Under the pieces are notes generated by a model that was not told the origin of the DNA, did not search any database, and saw only the letters and a program-made list of their open reading frames with translations. The position numbers and the translations under genes are program-made. Source: Zhengitettix transpicula (taxonomy: Eukaryota > Arthropoda > Insecta > Orthoptera > Tetrigidae). From it: 64,000 bases of DNA. Location: assembly GCA_037074705.1 (NCBI GenBank), contig CM073590.1, forward strand, positions 218,022,746-218,086,745, written 5' to 3'. This document shows, one piece after another, positions 12,640 through 24,780 of the stretch. Position 1 is the stretch's first letter. Every line of letters starts with the position of its first letter.

Positions 12640-13960
12640 TCCCGTGCTACTAGTCATGTTTTCCAGCCGGAATCATTATGCTTCGTATAGAGCATTGACA
12701 GTCATGCAGTCTCCACATAGGGTAGACGGCTGGATAACAGACGTTTTTGGTGTCGTCCGGGATGCTGCTCCCCGGATAGTATCCGATGTCGAGGCCAGGG
12801 GCAGACCACAAGGCGTCTACCCTTAAAACTGGTCTCGGCGCTTCTAATACCATGTAAGTGGGTAACAGTCTCGCTGTTTCCAGTAGTCAGGAGTGGTAAA
12901 TGTATGATAGAGCAACATCTAAGTTTAACTAGTTTCAGTTAGGAGAGGAGGCCCCTAATACTAGCACTATCCGGAGGACTCTCAAATGTTGCGGCATTAT
13001 GAGAGGAGTGGGTGAACGGTGGGATGTCAGTCGATTGAGGTGTCGCCTCCATGAGCTGCTCATGGTTGGTAGTATCCGAGACGAGCCCCAGGCCAGACCA
13101 CACGGCTTTCACTCGTAAAACTGTCTGCTCTGTTTTCAATCCTACGTGTGTGGGTAACGGACTCTGTGCAGACAGATTTCATGTGTGGGAGAGGCTGCGG
13201 AAGCACCCTCGAACCGTGACTATTCTCGGTAATGGAAGGAATCCTGCTGACAATAGAACTCTGGTAGAGGGGCCTTTTTGCGGTTGCGGCACGTGGGAAG
13301 GTAGGGTGGAAGGGAGGGCGCGTGGTTCTCTTGGGAGAATTTCTGTCCAGTCTCTTGGAGTGTGGAAGGCGCTGGTGATCCCAGAATCAACCATTCTCCA
13401 GGATGCTAAGTGCCGACTTGTGGGGACGTGTCTCCGCTTCTTAGTTATCCAATGACGAAATCGCGTGGCCATAATTCTCCTCATAGCAATAGTTTGTTGC
13501 TATGCGAGATAGATAGGCCTAACTTGAGAGACACTCTGAGAAACTGGAGTGTGCCGACAAGTTTTAATGGCCTTCGAGAAAGTACATCTCCACCCTGCGG
13601 GGTGACCCTGAGCACTCGTGCTAACGGAGCAATGTGTGCGGCCGACCAAAGCCGTCCTTTCGGGAAATTTGGTACCCCGGGTTGCGTGGGTCTCTGTTCT
13701 ATCCTCCAGAGTCCCAAAAGCTCGGTTAGGTGTGCTACCGCACGTCCCAACCCAACGCACACTGGAGTTTGACTCGAGGGGGTATGTAGTTTCGTGGGAA
13801 AAACTTTATTCTGCCCTCCCCTGGGTGCAGGTCCCAGACTGCTTGAGATTTAGTAACCCAGATATCTACACTCCCTCCTTTTTGAGGGTTCAAAAAAAAG
13901 GCATGCAGGGAAAGCATACAATTTAAGTCTCCACATATTTGTGGCAGCACAACCATGGAA
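12640..13960. other. Long GC-rich island with an internal diverged duplication
   Basis: About 1.3 kb of clearly higher G+C than the surroundings. A ~120-bp segment at 12749-12868 is repeated in degenerate form at 13039-13160: GGTGTCG, AGTATCCGA, CAGACCACA, AAAACTG and GGGTAACRG occur in the same order in both. Frames of 67-134 residues are open in several phases on both strands, and no domain was recognised. Such an island in AT-rich DNA could be a decayed GC-rich transposable element, a promoter-exon region, or a conserved block. Confidence 0.4.
12749..13160 (+). repeat. Diverged direct duplication, period about 290 bp
   Basis: Copies at 12749-12868 and 13039-13160 share ordered blocks with many substitutions and small indels. 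The ~170 bp between them are not duplicated, so this is two spaced copies or an old tandem unit that has decayed. Confidence 0.55.
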
Positions 13961-14006
13961 ACGCAGGTTTTGCAACTTAAAAGAAGAAGAGTATGTATAC
14001 AGGTTA

Positions 14007-14345
14007 TGTATAGGATAATCCACTTAGTGGTATAACATAGGTAAGGGTCTAAAAGAGGTGATGCGTAATGTAGAACATGGTAGCCAAGGGTTATCTAGGA
14101 CCCTCGGGCTGTAGTTTTAAGGATGCTACCCGGAAATTCGCCTAAAAGTGATGAAGGACTAACTCAAGAAAAATTAGCATCAGTTAGGTCGGGCATCTGG
14201 TTATTTTTCCACGCTCTTCCAGTGGCGGGAGGGGGGTTTCCTGTGGGCACGCAGCATTCCTTTCTGTATACCTCGGCCAGTTTAGGAGGCAGAAGGCCGA
14301 CTATTCCAAAGGAATTCTCTTACGGTATGCCGATCCCTGAGAACA
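14007..14345 (-). repeat. SINE-like family A copy, partial
   Basis: The minus strand carries the family order: the hairpin region before CTGCCTCCTAAACTGGC, CTCCCGCCACTGGAAGAGC, the AACCCTTGGCTACC block and a terminal TACATAACCTGTATAC motif instead of GTAGCCTGTTACC. This variant end is shared with the copies at 22.45 and 51.1 kb and defines a second subfamily. The first ~150 bp of the element are missing. Confidence 0.75.
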
Positions 14346-14349
14346 CCTC

Positions 14350-15130
14350 CACAGGCTTCCTTCGCTTCACTTATGCAACTGAATGTTCGAATATATTTTG
14401 TCTATGGACTATGATTAAGCCGAGGGTCGTATTTTTAGTGGCATCCGGCGATGTTTGATCAGTGTAACGCGCCTTTAAAAAAGGAAGTACAAGAATACGG
14501 AGTTAATTACTTGTTCTTCAAGTAATATGGAATTCCATGTATCTACAAAATAAATTCCAAGTTAAAATATAATACAGTGCTTAAAGATTTATTGTTTAAT
14601 AAATCATATACCCAAGAAAGGATTGTGGTTCTAGTCATATATTTACTGATTTTACATAAAAGCTCAGACAAATGCTGGAATGAAAAGTAATACAAGGCTG
14701 CTTCCTTTCCAAGTATGGCCATTACTGAAATTTAATTTACTAAATTACAAAAAAAAATGCAAAGGAAGTTAGCTATCTGCCAATCGTCTCGGTCGCCAAG
14801 AAATGTATGTAGCAAAGAAATCGGATAAAGATTTAGTGTTGAAATAAAAATTCGAGTGACTTGTCTGCAACATACTCAACTAAATTGAATATTACTTTTA
14901 GACAAAAAAAACTGATCTGACTATTCAAAATTGTAATTTTATGTAACTATTAAAAACGGTTAAAAATGGAAGGTTAGCTGTTATTAGTAACCGTTGACCA
15001 TATATATTCTGTTTATTTCATTCATAAATGAAAACAACTCTCAGTAACAGACGAATTCAGCATCGATTGATTGGTCCTCTTTTTAAGTATAAAAGATTTT
15101 GAAAGGATTTTAAGCAGCGTAGGTCATTGA
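14350..15130. other. AT-rich stretch, nothing recognised
   Basis: No gene, repeat or RNA gene could be supported here. Confidence 0.4.
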
Positions 15131-15139
15131 TTTTCAAAA

Positions 15140-15530
15140 ATTATTTTTCATGTCTGAATTACTTCGATAAAATAATCAACTTGAGGTTCTATAGAATACG
15201 TGATTCTATTCATTTTTAGAAATTCTCCGTCTCTTCGCTGTAGTCGATTTTCTGTTTGAGATGGCCGTACGTATTTCCGGCTAGCTGTAGACAAAAGAGT
15301 CCAAATTAGCAAGCCAACGAACCTGGCGACGACATGTTTACAGACACCGCGCCATGGCAACCGCCGGAGCTCGGATTACAGACGACCGTCGTTGTTACCT
15401 TCTCACGGGGGTTCGTTATCGACGTCGGGCTCCTTTCATCTGACGGCGCTTGTCGCAGAATGGCGTAGGTGTCTCCACCCCCACAGGCCTCAGACAACAC
15501 TGGTGGGACCAGCAACAATCGCGAAGTATT
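15140..15530. other. CpG-containing island, possibly regulatory
   Basis: CpG-rich sequence including CGCGCCATGGCAACCGCC near 15348, which holds a palindromic CCATGG and a GGCAAC half-site like those bound by RFX factors. Short frames are open on both strands (15148-15360 -, 15306-15518 -, 15392-15631 +), so coding is not favoured. A regulatory role is only a guess from composition. Confidence 0.3.
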
Positions 15531-15631
15531 ACCGCTTCTTCAATTTTCAGTTGAGGTCGCAACAGCTTGTGGTCAAAATAACTAAGAAAACGAAGAGTCA
15601 GACTAATTTTTTATCTCAAACGCAAAATTAG

Positions 15632-16485
15632 AGTTCCTTTAATACGATTTAGTTACGTGAACATTATTTCTTTTAGAATTATTAGTTATCAGTCATATAA
15701 ATGGTTGGATGTAATTCTTTATCTTTTTCTCCGAGCTTCTGCTACACATCACAGGACTTCATACATTTGTAGTGACCTTAATTGTCTGATATATGGCAGG
15801 GAATAGCCGCCCTTTTCTCTACCTGTATGAATTATCGATACCCTTCGCTTCTAGTTCTTATCGATATGTTCTAAATACTTGTATCTCACGAATGAATAAT
15901 GCCTTAAATTTACTTGTTCCTTTGTTCGATAGTTCGTTTAATTACCAACTTAGTTATATTCTTCACTTACATTTATCTGATTCCTTTAAATAACTAACAC
16001 ATCAACCTATTAATCAGAAATTTATTATGAAAAATTTAAAACTCTATTAGAAAACAAACACGATGATGCATCCCTAATTTTTTGAACCTCTTCAGATGTA
16101 AATTTCAATCAAGCAATTAATTCGTAATCTAAAAATACCAAGAAAACAAAATTTTATAAACACGATAATTTATCAAATATTTTTTAAAAAACATTATAGT
16201 ATATTACTGAAAAATAATAACATGAAATATAGATTAATTTTACTTTCATTGATTCCTATAAACTTGCATACAGTTTTGTAAATACTGTCAGAATTTTCTG
16301 TACAAAAACAATCTCTTGTCTTGAGCTAGGCTACATTATTCTTCTTTGGATAGTTCATCCTTTGTGAGCTTGTTCCAGAATTAGCAAAACACTTTAAGTT
16401 TATTACTTGGTGGGCACTCCAAAATTATATTTTTTTAAATTACATTTTCATCTTACGGTTTTACTATTTTTACAGTGTGTAGGTC
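15632..16485. other. AT-rich stretch, nothing recognised
   Basis: No coding, repeat or RNA signal was recognised. Confidence 0.4.
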
Positions 16486-16491
16486 CAACCA

Positions 16492-16680
16492 TTATGAACA
16501 AAATTTCATTTCCCTCTGAACCATGTCATTAACTTTCTGCACGTTGTCTGGAGTTAGTGCTGTGTGTGAACTGCCACTGCGAGGAGTATCCCGAATATTG
16601 GCGTGCCCTCTTTCACCTCGTAAACCGCTTGACCACCTACTAACTGAACTGCATGAAAAATAAATAAAAATAGTGTACAT
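16492..16680 (-). pseudogene. mariner-type transposase N-terminal fragment
   Basis: The minus-strand frame contains VSRWSSGLRGERGHANIRDT, then PRSGSSHTALTPDNVQKVND. It follows the helix-turn-helix and linker of mariner-like transposases: SxVxRW at the end of the first HTH, a short loop, the PRSG(R/S) AT-hook-like segment, then a 'LTPDNVxxVxxMV' helix. The catalytic domain is absent on both sides. The family match is inferred from motif order. Confidence 0.65.
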
Positions 16681-17029
16681 TACTTTAGAAGTGGCCCCAG
16701 AATTTTTAATTTTTTAGTTTGTTTCCTTACGATATTTGGAAAATCGATCTTCATGTTTAAAAGAGATGTCAGTCTCACTACTCCGTTATTTTAAATTATC
16801 TTGCTTGATGTTTCTTTGTAAAAATCACTACCTTTTTTCCTAATTATTAACAGATCTGACTTCGTTATTAGCTTTTTTTATTAATTCGTTCTACTTATTT
16901 TTCTTGAAGTTGACTGTTCTATTTTGAGAAATGTCAAATATTGCCAGTAAAATGCTTTATTTTATAATTTCTTCTTCAAGATACCGGGATACTAATATTC
17001 CACCCTAACTGCTGAAAATTATTCCATCA

Positions 17030-17590
17030 AAATGGCTATCGACCACTGCACCTCAACCCTTCAAACAACCACCTAATTCTCTCCGACCACCTCTCCGCTT
17101 TTTTAAAAAAACATTACCAATGAAGAGAACCATCACGATCATCATGGAGACTATCCACAAGCTTCATACGTCCGGAAAGAAGACAATTCAAGGGAATATC
17201 AACCATTGACATCGTACAAAATCCGCCACACTCTCCAGATCTTCCCATCCTCAGAATTGCGCCAACACATTCCTGGATGTTTGGAAATTGGCATTATCCA
17301 AACTATCCCTCGCCTGGAATCAAAATAGGCATCATCTAAAGTCCAGCCAAATCCACAAATCATACAATAACGTCCATGCCATCAATGCGACCAAGTGGTC
17401 CTTTAATGAACCAGATCCGTCCAGTCCAGACTACCGCACTTCCACATAATTTCTATCAGCCTCCCTCCAATCTGTAATCTCTGGAATAATTACATCACCC
17501 TGGAGCATCTGATAAAAACATACCGCAAATTCCATTACGACAGACGTCGTATCCTGGGAGAGTACAGCCCAAACTTGATCAATCACTCAC
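17030..17590 (+). other. C-rich segment, possible decayed coding relic
   Basis: About 550 bp with strong C-over-G bias on the plus strand, unlike its AT-rich flanks. Forward frames give protein-like stretches such as LALSKLSLAWNQNRHHLKSS near 17280 and YRKFHYDRRRILGEYSPNLI near 17520, interrupted by stops and phase changes. I do not recognise the family. A decayed retroelement ORF is possible, and so is a non-coding C-rich block. Confidence 0.3.
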
Positions 17591-18559
17591 CTGAATATAA
17601 AAAATAATAATCAACTTCCTGAAAACATGATTATTTGTATAATGAACTATCTAATATGACAATAATTCAATTGTAATATAAATAACGCCAGAATCGTGCG
17701 GTAGTTAATGACCTTGTTAATACGACCATAAATAAAGCTATTAAAAATAAATATGTTGCAGAATTGCTGGATCATCATTATTTCAAACTCACTATTTCCT
17801 ATTTGAACGTCCAATTTGTGTAAAGAGCAAACTAGTAATTTTACAATGTGCGCATTGAAATTCACACCAGGCAATGATGCAGCACTGGAACCATCGAATC
17901 AAGTTTGTTTCGGAAAAGTAGCATCTATCAGTACTCTGTTTTAAAATTTTCATTAATTGCAATTTATTAGTTTTTATTTTTACAATCGGTCAAAGAAAAT
18001 TGTGTTATTTTCAAACAAAGGATTGGGCCGTTGTGAAACATTCCCATTTGAAAAGAAAGACGCCTAAAGCAATCAGAGCCTAGAGGGTTTTAGTTAATGG
18101 CATATCTGTCGCAGCTTTTAAAACTATTTGTAATTGGGTGAATGAGTGTAAACGAGGGTCTGAGACCCACAAGCTATTAGTTCGAGACAACTGTAGGTGA
18201 CTACGACAGAAAGTACCGATAAAATATGGCGATCTTGAATAAAATTGTGCAATTATTTTGAGGCAGCAAACATATCTATATATTTTTTATTTTGCATGAA
18301 AAATTGTGACCAAAAAAATATTTCAAGAATGGTGTCGCGTTTTCTCACAGTAACGAATAAGTACATTCGTGTGGTCGTTCCTGTAATATATTATGCCTTC
18401 GCCGTATAAACTGTTCACCAATCACGCCAACTTTATATATTTAAATGTGGGGGTTTTCCGGAATATTTAATTGCAAAAATAATTCTTTCTAGTAAAGGTA
18501 ATGTGGGCAGGAGTAACCATTGAAACTGATAAATCAAAACCTTTTTGTGCTTGAAATGC

Positions 18560-18720
18560 TTGATGAAAATATTTTAAATAGATTGTAAATAGTTTGGTCC
18601 TCTTACTGTTTTCTGTAAAATCCATATTTACACACGTCAGTGTGGCTTCACCACTCACGCGATAATATAGTAACCACAGCGTCGTCGAGGGTCTAGCGCT
18701 GCTTGGCTCCACGCACCCAT
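18560..18720 (-). repeat. Dispersed repeat C, copy 1
   Basis: The minus strand carries GTGCGTGGAGCCAAGCAGCG followed by CTAGACCCTCGACG (18683-18716), matching 59287-59320 at 31 of 34 positions. Similarity continues more weakly through a 'TTAACAGAAAA'-like and 'ATCTATTTAAAATA'-like stretch. The frame reading MEPSSARPSTTLWLLYYRVS overlaps it. Whether the shared segment is coding or a transposable-element part is unknown. Confidence 0.5.
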
Positions 18721-18724
18721 ACTA

Positions 18725-19540
18725 ACTGCCCGTTTTCGACCAATGTGGTTTAATGATGCATCAGCTATGACAGACCTCACCGATATCAGTCAAATCCAGT
18801 TACCGAGTGCCTCTCCGATATGTTTCTCTAGTGGTATCTCTGCTCTTCTGAAAATTCACGTAATCACAAAATCTGTATGTTTTTTCTGACGTATAAAAAC
18901 TTAAGCCATCAAAATATCCGACTCTGATGATGCACGCTAGTTGTATATACAAACATAAAAAAAAATTTCTCCAACTGACACCTAACTAACTACTTAGAAC
19001 AATATTAAAACACCTTACAAAAACTGAAAATAAATATGCAATTATTTAAACACGCGATACGCATTCTTTACAATTCTATGGCTCTTTGGCGTCTTCTGCA
19101 TCGCCGTTTTGTTTAATTTTAATTTGACAGCTTGAGCCAAAATAAAATAAAGAAGAAAATATTCACATACGACAAAGAAGAAAGTCCTCTTCCAGCAAGA
19201 CAATTCACGGAGTTTCTAAGATTATTGTCGGATTGTAGTGACTGTTTATTATTTCCTAACCAGTTTCGTCGTAAAAGCATTCACCTCGAATGAACAAATA
19301 AACTCATATTTAGAACCCACCCGCCCCCTCAGAGAACTTACATTTTGTTAGCCTTGAATGAGTTTTTGAAACTTTGAGAGAAGTGTATTGATGCAATTTA
19401 TTACAAAAAAAATTGTAATTACCCTACACATTCTCCCGTCAAATGTTCTGTGAGACAACTTGATTACCATCGACATTAAGCATTTTGCGATTTTAGCAAC
19501 GATAATTTTTTTTAAAATTTCTCAACGACTTTTTCTACTG
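18725..19540. other. AT-rich stretch, nothing recognised
   Basis: No gene, repeat or structured element was recognised between repeat C and the inverted repeat. Confidence 0.4.
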
Positions 19541-19545
19541 CCTCA

Positions 19546-19755
19546 GAGCTTTTAACGTGATCTGGAATGGAATCTGAAAGTATTGTCCTCAAATCATGTA
19601 AAATCTAATTTAAATTTGTGAAAATCAATACGTAATTTAATGATTAAATAATGTCTCTCTATAAAGTTAATTATGTAAAAGCAGTACAAAGAACGAAACA
19701 GTCACCATTAATGGCGCAATAAATATATTTCGTAGTCACGAGGTAAAGCCTTCAA
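19546..19755 (+). repeat. Left arm of a widely spaced inverted repeat
   Basis: It matches the reverse complement of about 22184-22390 across ~205 bp. Shared blocks in order are TTTTAACGTGATCTGGAATG, ATCATGTAAAATCTAATT, TACGTAATTTAATGATTAAA, AAAAGCAGTACAAAGAACGA and AATAAATATATTT. The arms are ~2.4 kb apart. No transposase was seen between them. Confidence 0.8.
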
Positions 19756-20359
19756 TCCAAGGTTTTTTAATGAAAATAATGTTAAAACATCGACAAATAC
19801 GTTAGATGAGCATCTTTACTTAAAAATTAAATACGAAAAAATCGAAGTAACGTATAGAAATATCTCAATAATGAAACAATTTGTGTAGGAGGAAAGTTCT
19901 CTAAAGCAGATTCGGTCAATGAATTTCAAGGTGTCACATTATTAATCAGAGAGGAAAAAATCTTAACACTTTATTCGATTTCATATTGAATGACAATTGA
20001 TTGACTAAATTGAGAAAGATTGTCGGAGATTTGATTGTCTATTATCAGAAGTATTTGATAGTTGGGAACGGTGCAGGGAAAGAGAACATTTAAATGAAGT
20101 GAGGGGGAAGAGAAATAAATTAAGAGCAGGATAAAATAATATTTTTCAATATTCCAAACTAAGCAGTAAAATTATCGGGGTATTTTGATTATATGAACCA
20201 ATTAACGTGATTACCCTGTTATATTTTGTAATTAATACAATTGAATTTTTTTTCGTAATAGCAACTCAATATTTTGATGGAATTAATTTTTACGAGTACT
20301 TATCTGTGACATGACAGGTTAGTTGCTGTCCACTTAATTCTCAGATACACAATATAAAG

Positions 20360-20440
20360 CACACGCGCACACACAGATATATATATATACCAGGGGAACA
20401 AGGGAAGTTGAGAGAGAGGGAGGGGGGGGGCAGGAAACAA
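20360..20440 (+). repeat. CA/AT microsatellite next to a purine-rich tract
   Basis: Alternating CA then AT dinucleotides (20360-20390) run directly into a G/A-only tract containing GAGAGAGAGGGAGGGGGGGG (20391-20440). The run of nine Gs in a purine strand is unusual for this AT-rich DNA. Confidence 0.85.
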
Positions 20441-22183
20441 GTGGTCTATAAACCGATAACCACAGGGTGATTTCGAACAAAGTAAAATTTATCGGTCTCT
20501 GCTACATGATTAGTTCGGTCAATTAATTAATTACAATTCACGAATGGATGTTTGCATTTACAAATAAAATAATCAAATTAAATTAATTCATTTATTATAA
20601 AATCCGATAAAGCCAAACAATCACCAGTTAATCAAAACGGGGAAAAATGCTTAAAATGTATTCACTTTCACAGGGTGCTCCATAACTTCTAAAATTAACT
20701 AAAAGAAAATTATATTACATCAATGTTTCAAATTGATCAGAGAAATTTACTGAATTATATTTTTAAGTAAAGTTGACAGTTTTCAGGTAATATTATGTTT
20801 TATTTAATAATTCTTAATAACCGCAAAATATTATAAAGCGATCATCGAATTTAGTAATTCATGGATACTATTAGGCCTACTAATTATGATTTGTCTGAAA
20901 GACAATTCGCACCAATTTTTAAATAGAAATGGAAAACATCTTTTCAAATAAAGCTACCGTTTAATGTATTGCAAGTAGTTAACATTTTTTGGTAGTTTTC
21001 TCATTTAAATTTGTCCTTTTTAGGTTGCAGGAACTGAAAAGTCTTAAAAGTAATAAATAATTATAAACACTTAATAATTCGCAACATTATTTACAAGATT
21101 AATATTCATATGGTTACGGGTTTAAAGAGTTACAATTATTTTGATGGTGAAATTTGATAAATTATTATTTAGTTTCAAGTATTGTGACAATCTATTATAA
21201 TTGCGATGGTTCACGCATGAAATATAAAGAAATATATTAATTTAAAATCCACGTATTTAAGATTCAATTTCATTTTAAATACTGCTGGCTTTATTGTAAA
21301 AAAAAGTAGTATATATTTTGGGTCAATATTTACCTCCGCTTGTTACTCTTTACTTTACAAAAATGATTTATCAAATTTATATGGAGTGTTGTATGAAGTT
21401 CCACGTACAGGACCGCTGGAAACGATTTTACAAGTATAATTATATCCGAGTTAATTAAAATGTGTCAACGTCAACGTGCAGGTAAATTAAGACTATGATT
21501 TAAATTAAACTTTTATATGCGACGATTATAGAGGGTAATTTAAGCGTCAAAAGTTTGGAGGGAAAACGTCACGAAGGGTTCTTGTTGAACTCACTGTAAC
21601 AATAAATAATACACGTATGTATTTGCAACTTGTTTCCAACCTAAAAAGTTTAATGCAATGTAACTTTAAATTGCTTAATGAATGTAATACAATTACACGC
21701 CTTTTCACGCAACCAGCTAAACAAAGACTAAAATTGAAATTCTCGAACTATCCGAAACAATTCATTTTATTTATAGAAGAACTTGGAATTGAGTAGACAA
21801 ATAAAGTATCATTAACAGATACATTCATCACTTTTAACATAAAATTTAACAGTTTGTGTTATCAGTCTTCTTGGTCAGTAAACGAGAATCTAAACACCAC
21901 AATAAATAGCACTAGCTTTCTACAGCAAGATGTCATTCCCCAGGTCCGATCGTTGGACCGACACACCCATGCCCGAAGCACGTTTTCCGGTCAACAATAT
22001 CCCGATAATCGTTTTCCCGATACAAAAATTATCCCGATTGACGTTTTTCCAACAGATTATTTTCCATAAAGGTGCGTATTTACGAAATAAAGCATAATAT
22101 AAATATAGTAGAACACTTAATATGTTAGTTATCTCATTATACATAATTATTATTGTATATTAAGTTACTCTTTAAAGGGTTTA
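20441..22183. other. AT-rich spacer of the inverted repeat, nothing recognised
   Basis: The sequence between the two arms holds only short frames without motifs (for example 21854-22069 +). Confidence 0.4.
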
Positions 22184-22390
22184 AGTCGTGACTTTACTAA
22201 ATATATTTATTACGTCATTAAGACTGACTGTTTCGTTCTTTGTACTGCTTTTACATAAATAACTTTATAGACAGACATTATTTAATCATTAAATTACGTA
22301 TTGCACTTCACAAATTTCAATTAGATTTTACATGATTCGAAGACAATAATTTCTTGTTACATTCCAGATCACGTTAAAAGCACTGCTTGG
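22184..22390 (-). repeat. Right arm of the widely spaced inverted repeat
   Basis: Reverse complement of the 19546-19755 arm at high identity with small indels. It lies about 55 bp before a rearranged family A copy. It may be one of two opposed copies of an unnamed repeat or the end of a large TIR element. Confidence 0.8.
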
Positions 22391-22445
22391 AAAAGAATTT
22401 CCCGCATGTGTAAACTGACGTTTCACATATTGTTGTTTTTTTGGG

Positions 22446-22855
22446 TGTAGACAGGCTATGTATAGGGTAATCCACATAGTGGCATAGGAAAGAGATTTGA
22501 AAGGGGGGATGCGGAAGGGTGGAGGAAGCTATAAAATGCTACAGTTATTCTCTCGCAGGTAGAACCTTGTAGGAGAGATACGAAGGGGGTAACCTTTGGG
22601 GATGTACATAGCCTGTATACACCAAAAAAAAAATACTTTTCTCTCCGTTTTTGAACTAAGGTTCCCACAAGCCGAGGCACCTCGGCCTGTTCTGAGGTGT
22701 GTATGTTCCGGGGTCACAGACCTTTGGCATACGGTAAGGGTTGTCCGCTATTCCCATTGGAATAGTCGGCCAGCTGCCTCCTAAACTGGTCGAGGCACGG
22801 AGATGTGAATTCTGCGTCCCCACAGCAAACTCCTCTCCCACAAGAAAGCTGAGGC
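22446..22855 (+). repeat. SINE-like family A, rearranged copy
   Basis: Three pieces of the family are joined. From 22446 to about 22531 is the 3' end in inverse orientation (ATAGGGTAATCCACATAGTG). From 22545 to 22600 is the 5' head (TCTCGCAGGTAGAACCTTGT). A tail-like piece, ACATAGCCTGTATACACC with A10, follows at 22605-22630, and the body resumes from TTTTTGAACTAAGG to about 22855. The order is abnormal compared with 57510-58070, so this is a chimera of at least two copies or an inversion with an internal insertion. Confidence 0.75.
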
Positions 22856-22859
22856 TATG

Positions 22860-23400
22860 AAACCAAATCCCGGATTTTTTTCCTTCATTAAATTTCTTAT
22901 AAAACTGTTAATCTACTGACGGACTTCTTTAAAAGTCCTGAGTTAGAGTTACTATTTGGTATTTTAAAAGGGTTGTTAACACTTTATTTTAATAAAGAAA
23001 AAATTAATTAATTAAAGTATTTTAAGTTGTAATTTAAAACAATTTGTAAGTAATTTATTTTTAATAATTTAAGTCATTTATAACAATACCATCACACTAT
23101 TTTAATTATATATTCCTATAATACCATCACTCATCAAGAGATTACACCAATTCTATACACGGAGAGTTTGATTTCACGAAATATGAAACAGTTTGTCAAC
23201 ATACTGCAAATATAAATCCGGAATTGGATATGTCATTGATAGAAAATTCTATCGTCGATTTAAATTACCTGCGGAATGTTTATTTCTAGTCCATCTGCAG
23301 TAGTTTTTTCGACTTAAGTAAATAATGGTATGCACAGTCTCGGCGCATGGCACTCGCTATTTTCACTTGCATTGATATTCGTAACAATCAATCGCTGTTT
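22860..23400. other. AT-rich stretch, nothing recognised
   Basis: No coding, repeat or RNA signal could be supported. Confidence 0.4.
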
Positions 23401-23409
23401 TTCCAGCAC

Positions 23410-24130
23410 CATATTGCACTCAAAAATTCCATATCCCCTCCCCCCCGCCCCACGTAGAAGGTTGGCAACATGTGTTTCCGCCTTGCTTAGGCTGGACACG
23501 TCGTGCTGAAATTTTTCTGCCGGCCCGCTGTAATGAATAACGGTAGCACATGTTACCATCAATTCCGCCGGTTTGGCGAGCCGTGGCCCCGAAATATCGG
23601 TTCGATTTACTTACTCGCGTGAATATTCATCATTTGCGTCGAGGACAGCGCCGTTGCCAAATTGCCACTCGCTCTCGCTTGCCGGACACGTCCTCCCGTC
23701 CTCCGCTTTTCGTTTCTTCCACTTTTCTTTTCTCTCTTTTTAGCCCGGCATTCTTCTTACGCTACTTGTTGAGACGGGGCCGTGGAACGTGCTCAGCGGT
23801 TGTAAGCAACTCACGACGCACCCTGTTAGGCAATACAAAGCTCGGTGGGCATAAGACTTATAAATGTAACGCAATCGTAAACCGCAGGCAACAAAATCCC
23901 TGCCCGTTAACATGAAGTTGTCTTCGAAATGTCGTCAGATGTTATAAGCTCAAATACTTAGAAATACGACGGCACGTCTCTAAACGGTAGCACGCACGCA
24001 CAAAACTCGTTCCGCCTAATTGCAACGAAATTCCGACTTGAGATCGTAACCACGCATTCTCTCGTCGAACTTTACAGGAATAGCGACCTCGTCTCTAGGC
24101 AACGGTAATAGCTTAGCAAACTATTTTTTA
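23410..24130. other. CpG-rich island, possible promoter or regulatory block
   Basis: About 700 bp of CpG-rich sequence with pyrimidine-rich stretches (TTCCACTTTTCTTTTCTCTC near 23717). A 121-residue frame at 23550-23915 has no recognised domain. Within an otherwise AT-rich segment this could be a promoter with a first exon, but no splice pattern or core promoter could be established. Confidence 0.35.
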
Positions 24131-24559
24131 AGGGATAAGCACACTACGGAGTAGTACTGACAACCAAGACGATCATTAGGCTATCGGTTCACATGACTCA
24201 TTCTCCATTTACATCTTTTTAAATATATTGCTTTTAGTGTACAAAAGCGGGATAAAATAATTGGGGTTATTTTATTTTATTATTTATGTATGTTAATTTA
24301 TTTAGCGAAAGAAATTTTCTTGAGAAATTGATATTCTCGGTTTGAGTCTGGCGAGGTTCAATGCTAGCTTCCCAGGTGCTCAGAGAAACTAGCATCCTTT
24401 GTAAAGATTAAAAATTGTGTATGGTTTTGGTTAATCTTTAGTCACAATATTTTACCACGTTCAGACAATACGCTCGACCAGGTTGGCGCCATCAGGACCG
24501 TGTCTACTCAGGGCCCTGAATTGGGCAATTTGAACGAAGTCACTTTTGAGTTTATGGAG

Positions 24560-24780
24560 AGTGAAGTTTGGAACAAGCGTAAGTTAGTTAGTTTTGGATG
24601 TTGTAAGGATTTTGGTTTGTGATGTTATAAGTTAGTTCGGGGATGTTATTAGTTTTGGAGAAGAAGTTAGGTTAGGGATGTTATAAGATTGATTTTAGTT
24701 TTGGAAACTGATGGAGTTGAGTTTCGAGAAGACATTATTTTTCAAGTTTCGGATGGTGATTATGTTTGGAGTGAGTTTTT
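24560..24780 (+). repeat. G+T-skewed degenerate tandem stretch
   Basis: The plus strand is strongly enriched in G and T, and GGATGTTATAAG/TTAGTTTTGG-like motifs recur at irregular spacing (24598, 24631, 24647, 24676, 24697). It looks like a decayed short tandem array; no unit length is constant. Confidence 0.45.

Noticed and set aside
13051..13926. Frames of 134, 120 and 102 residues as one frameshifted gene
   Set aside because: Opposite-strand frames of similar length are open in the same GC-rich island, and no domain is recognised, so the open frames reflect base composition.
24091..24103. A perfect match to the RFX X-box consensus (GTCTCTAGGCAAC)
   Set aside because: The consensus RYYNYYN1-3RRNRAC is so degenerate that dozens of matches are expected by chance in 64 kb on two strands.
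24664..24680. TTAGG-like motifs as interstitial telomeric repeat
   Set aside because: Only about two imperfect units occur within a G+T-skewed stretch; no array.
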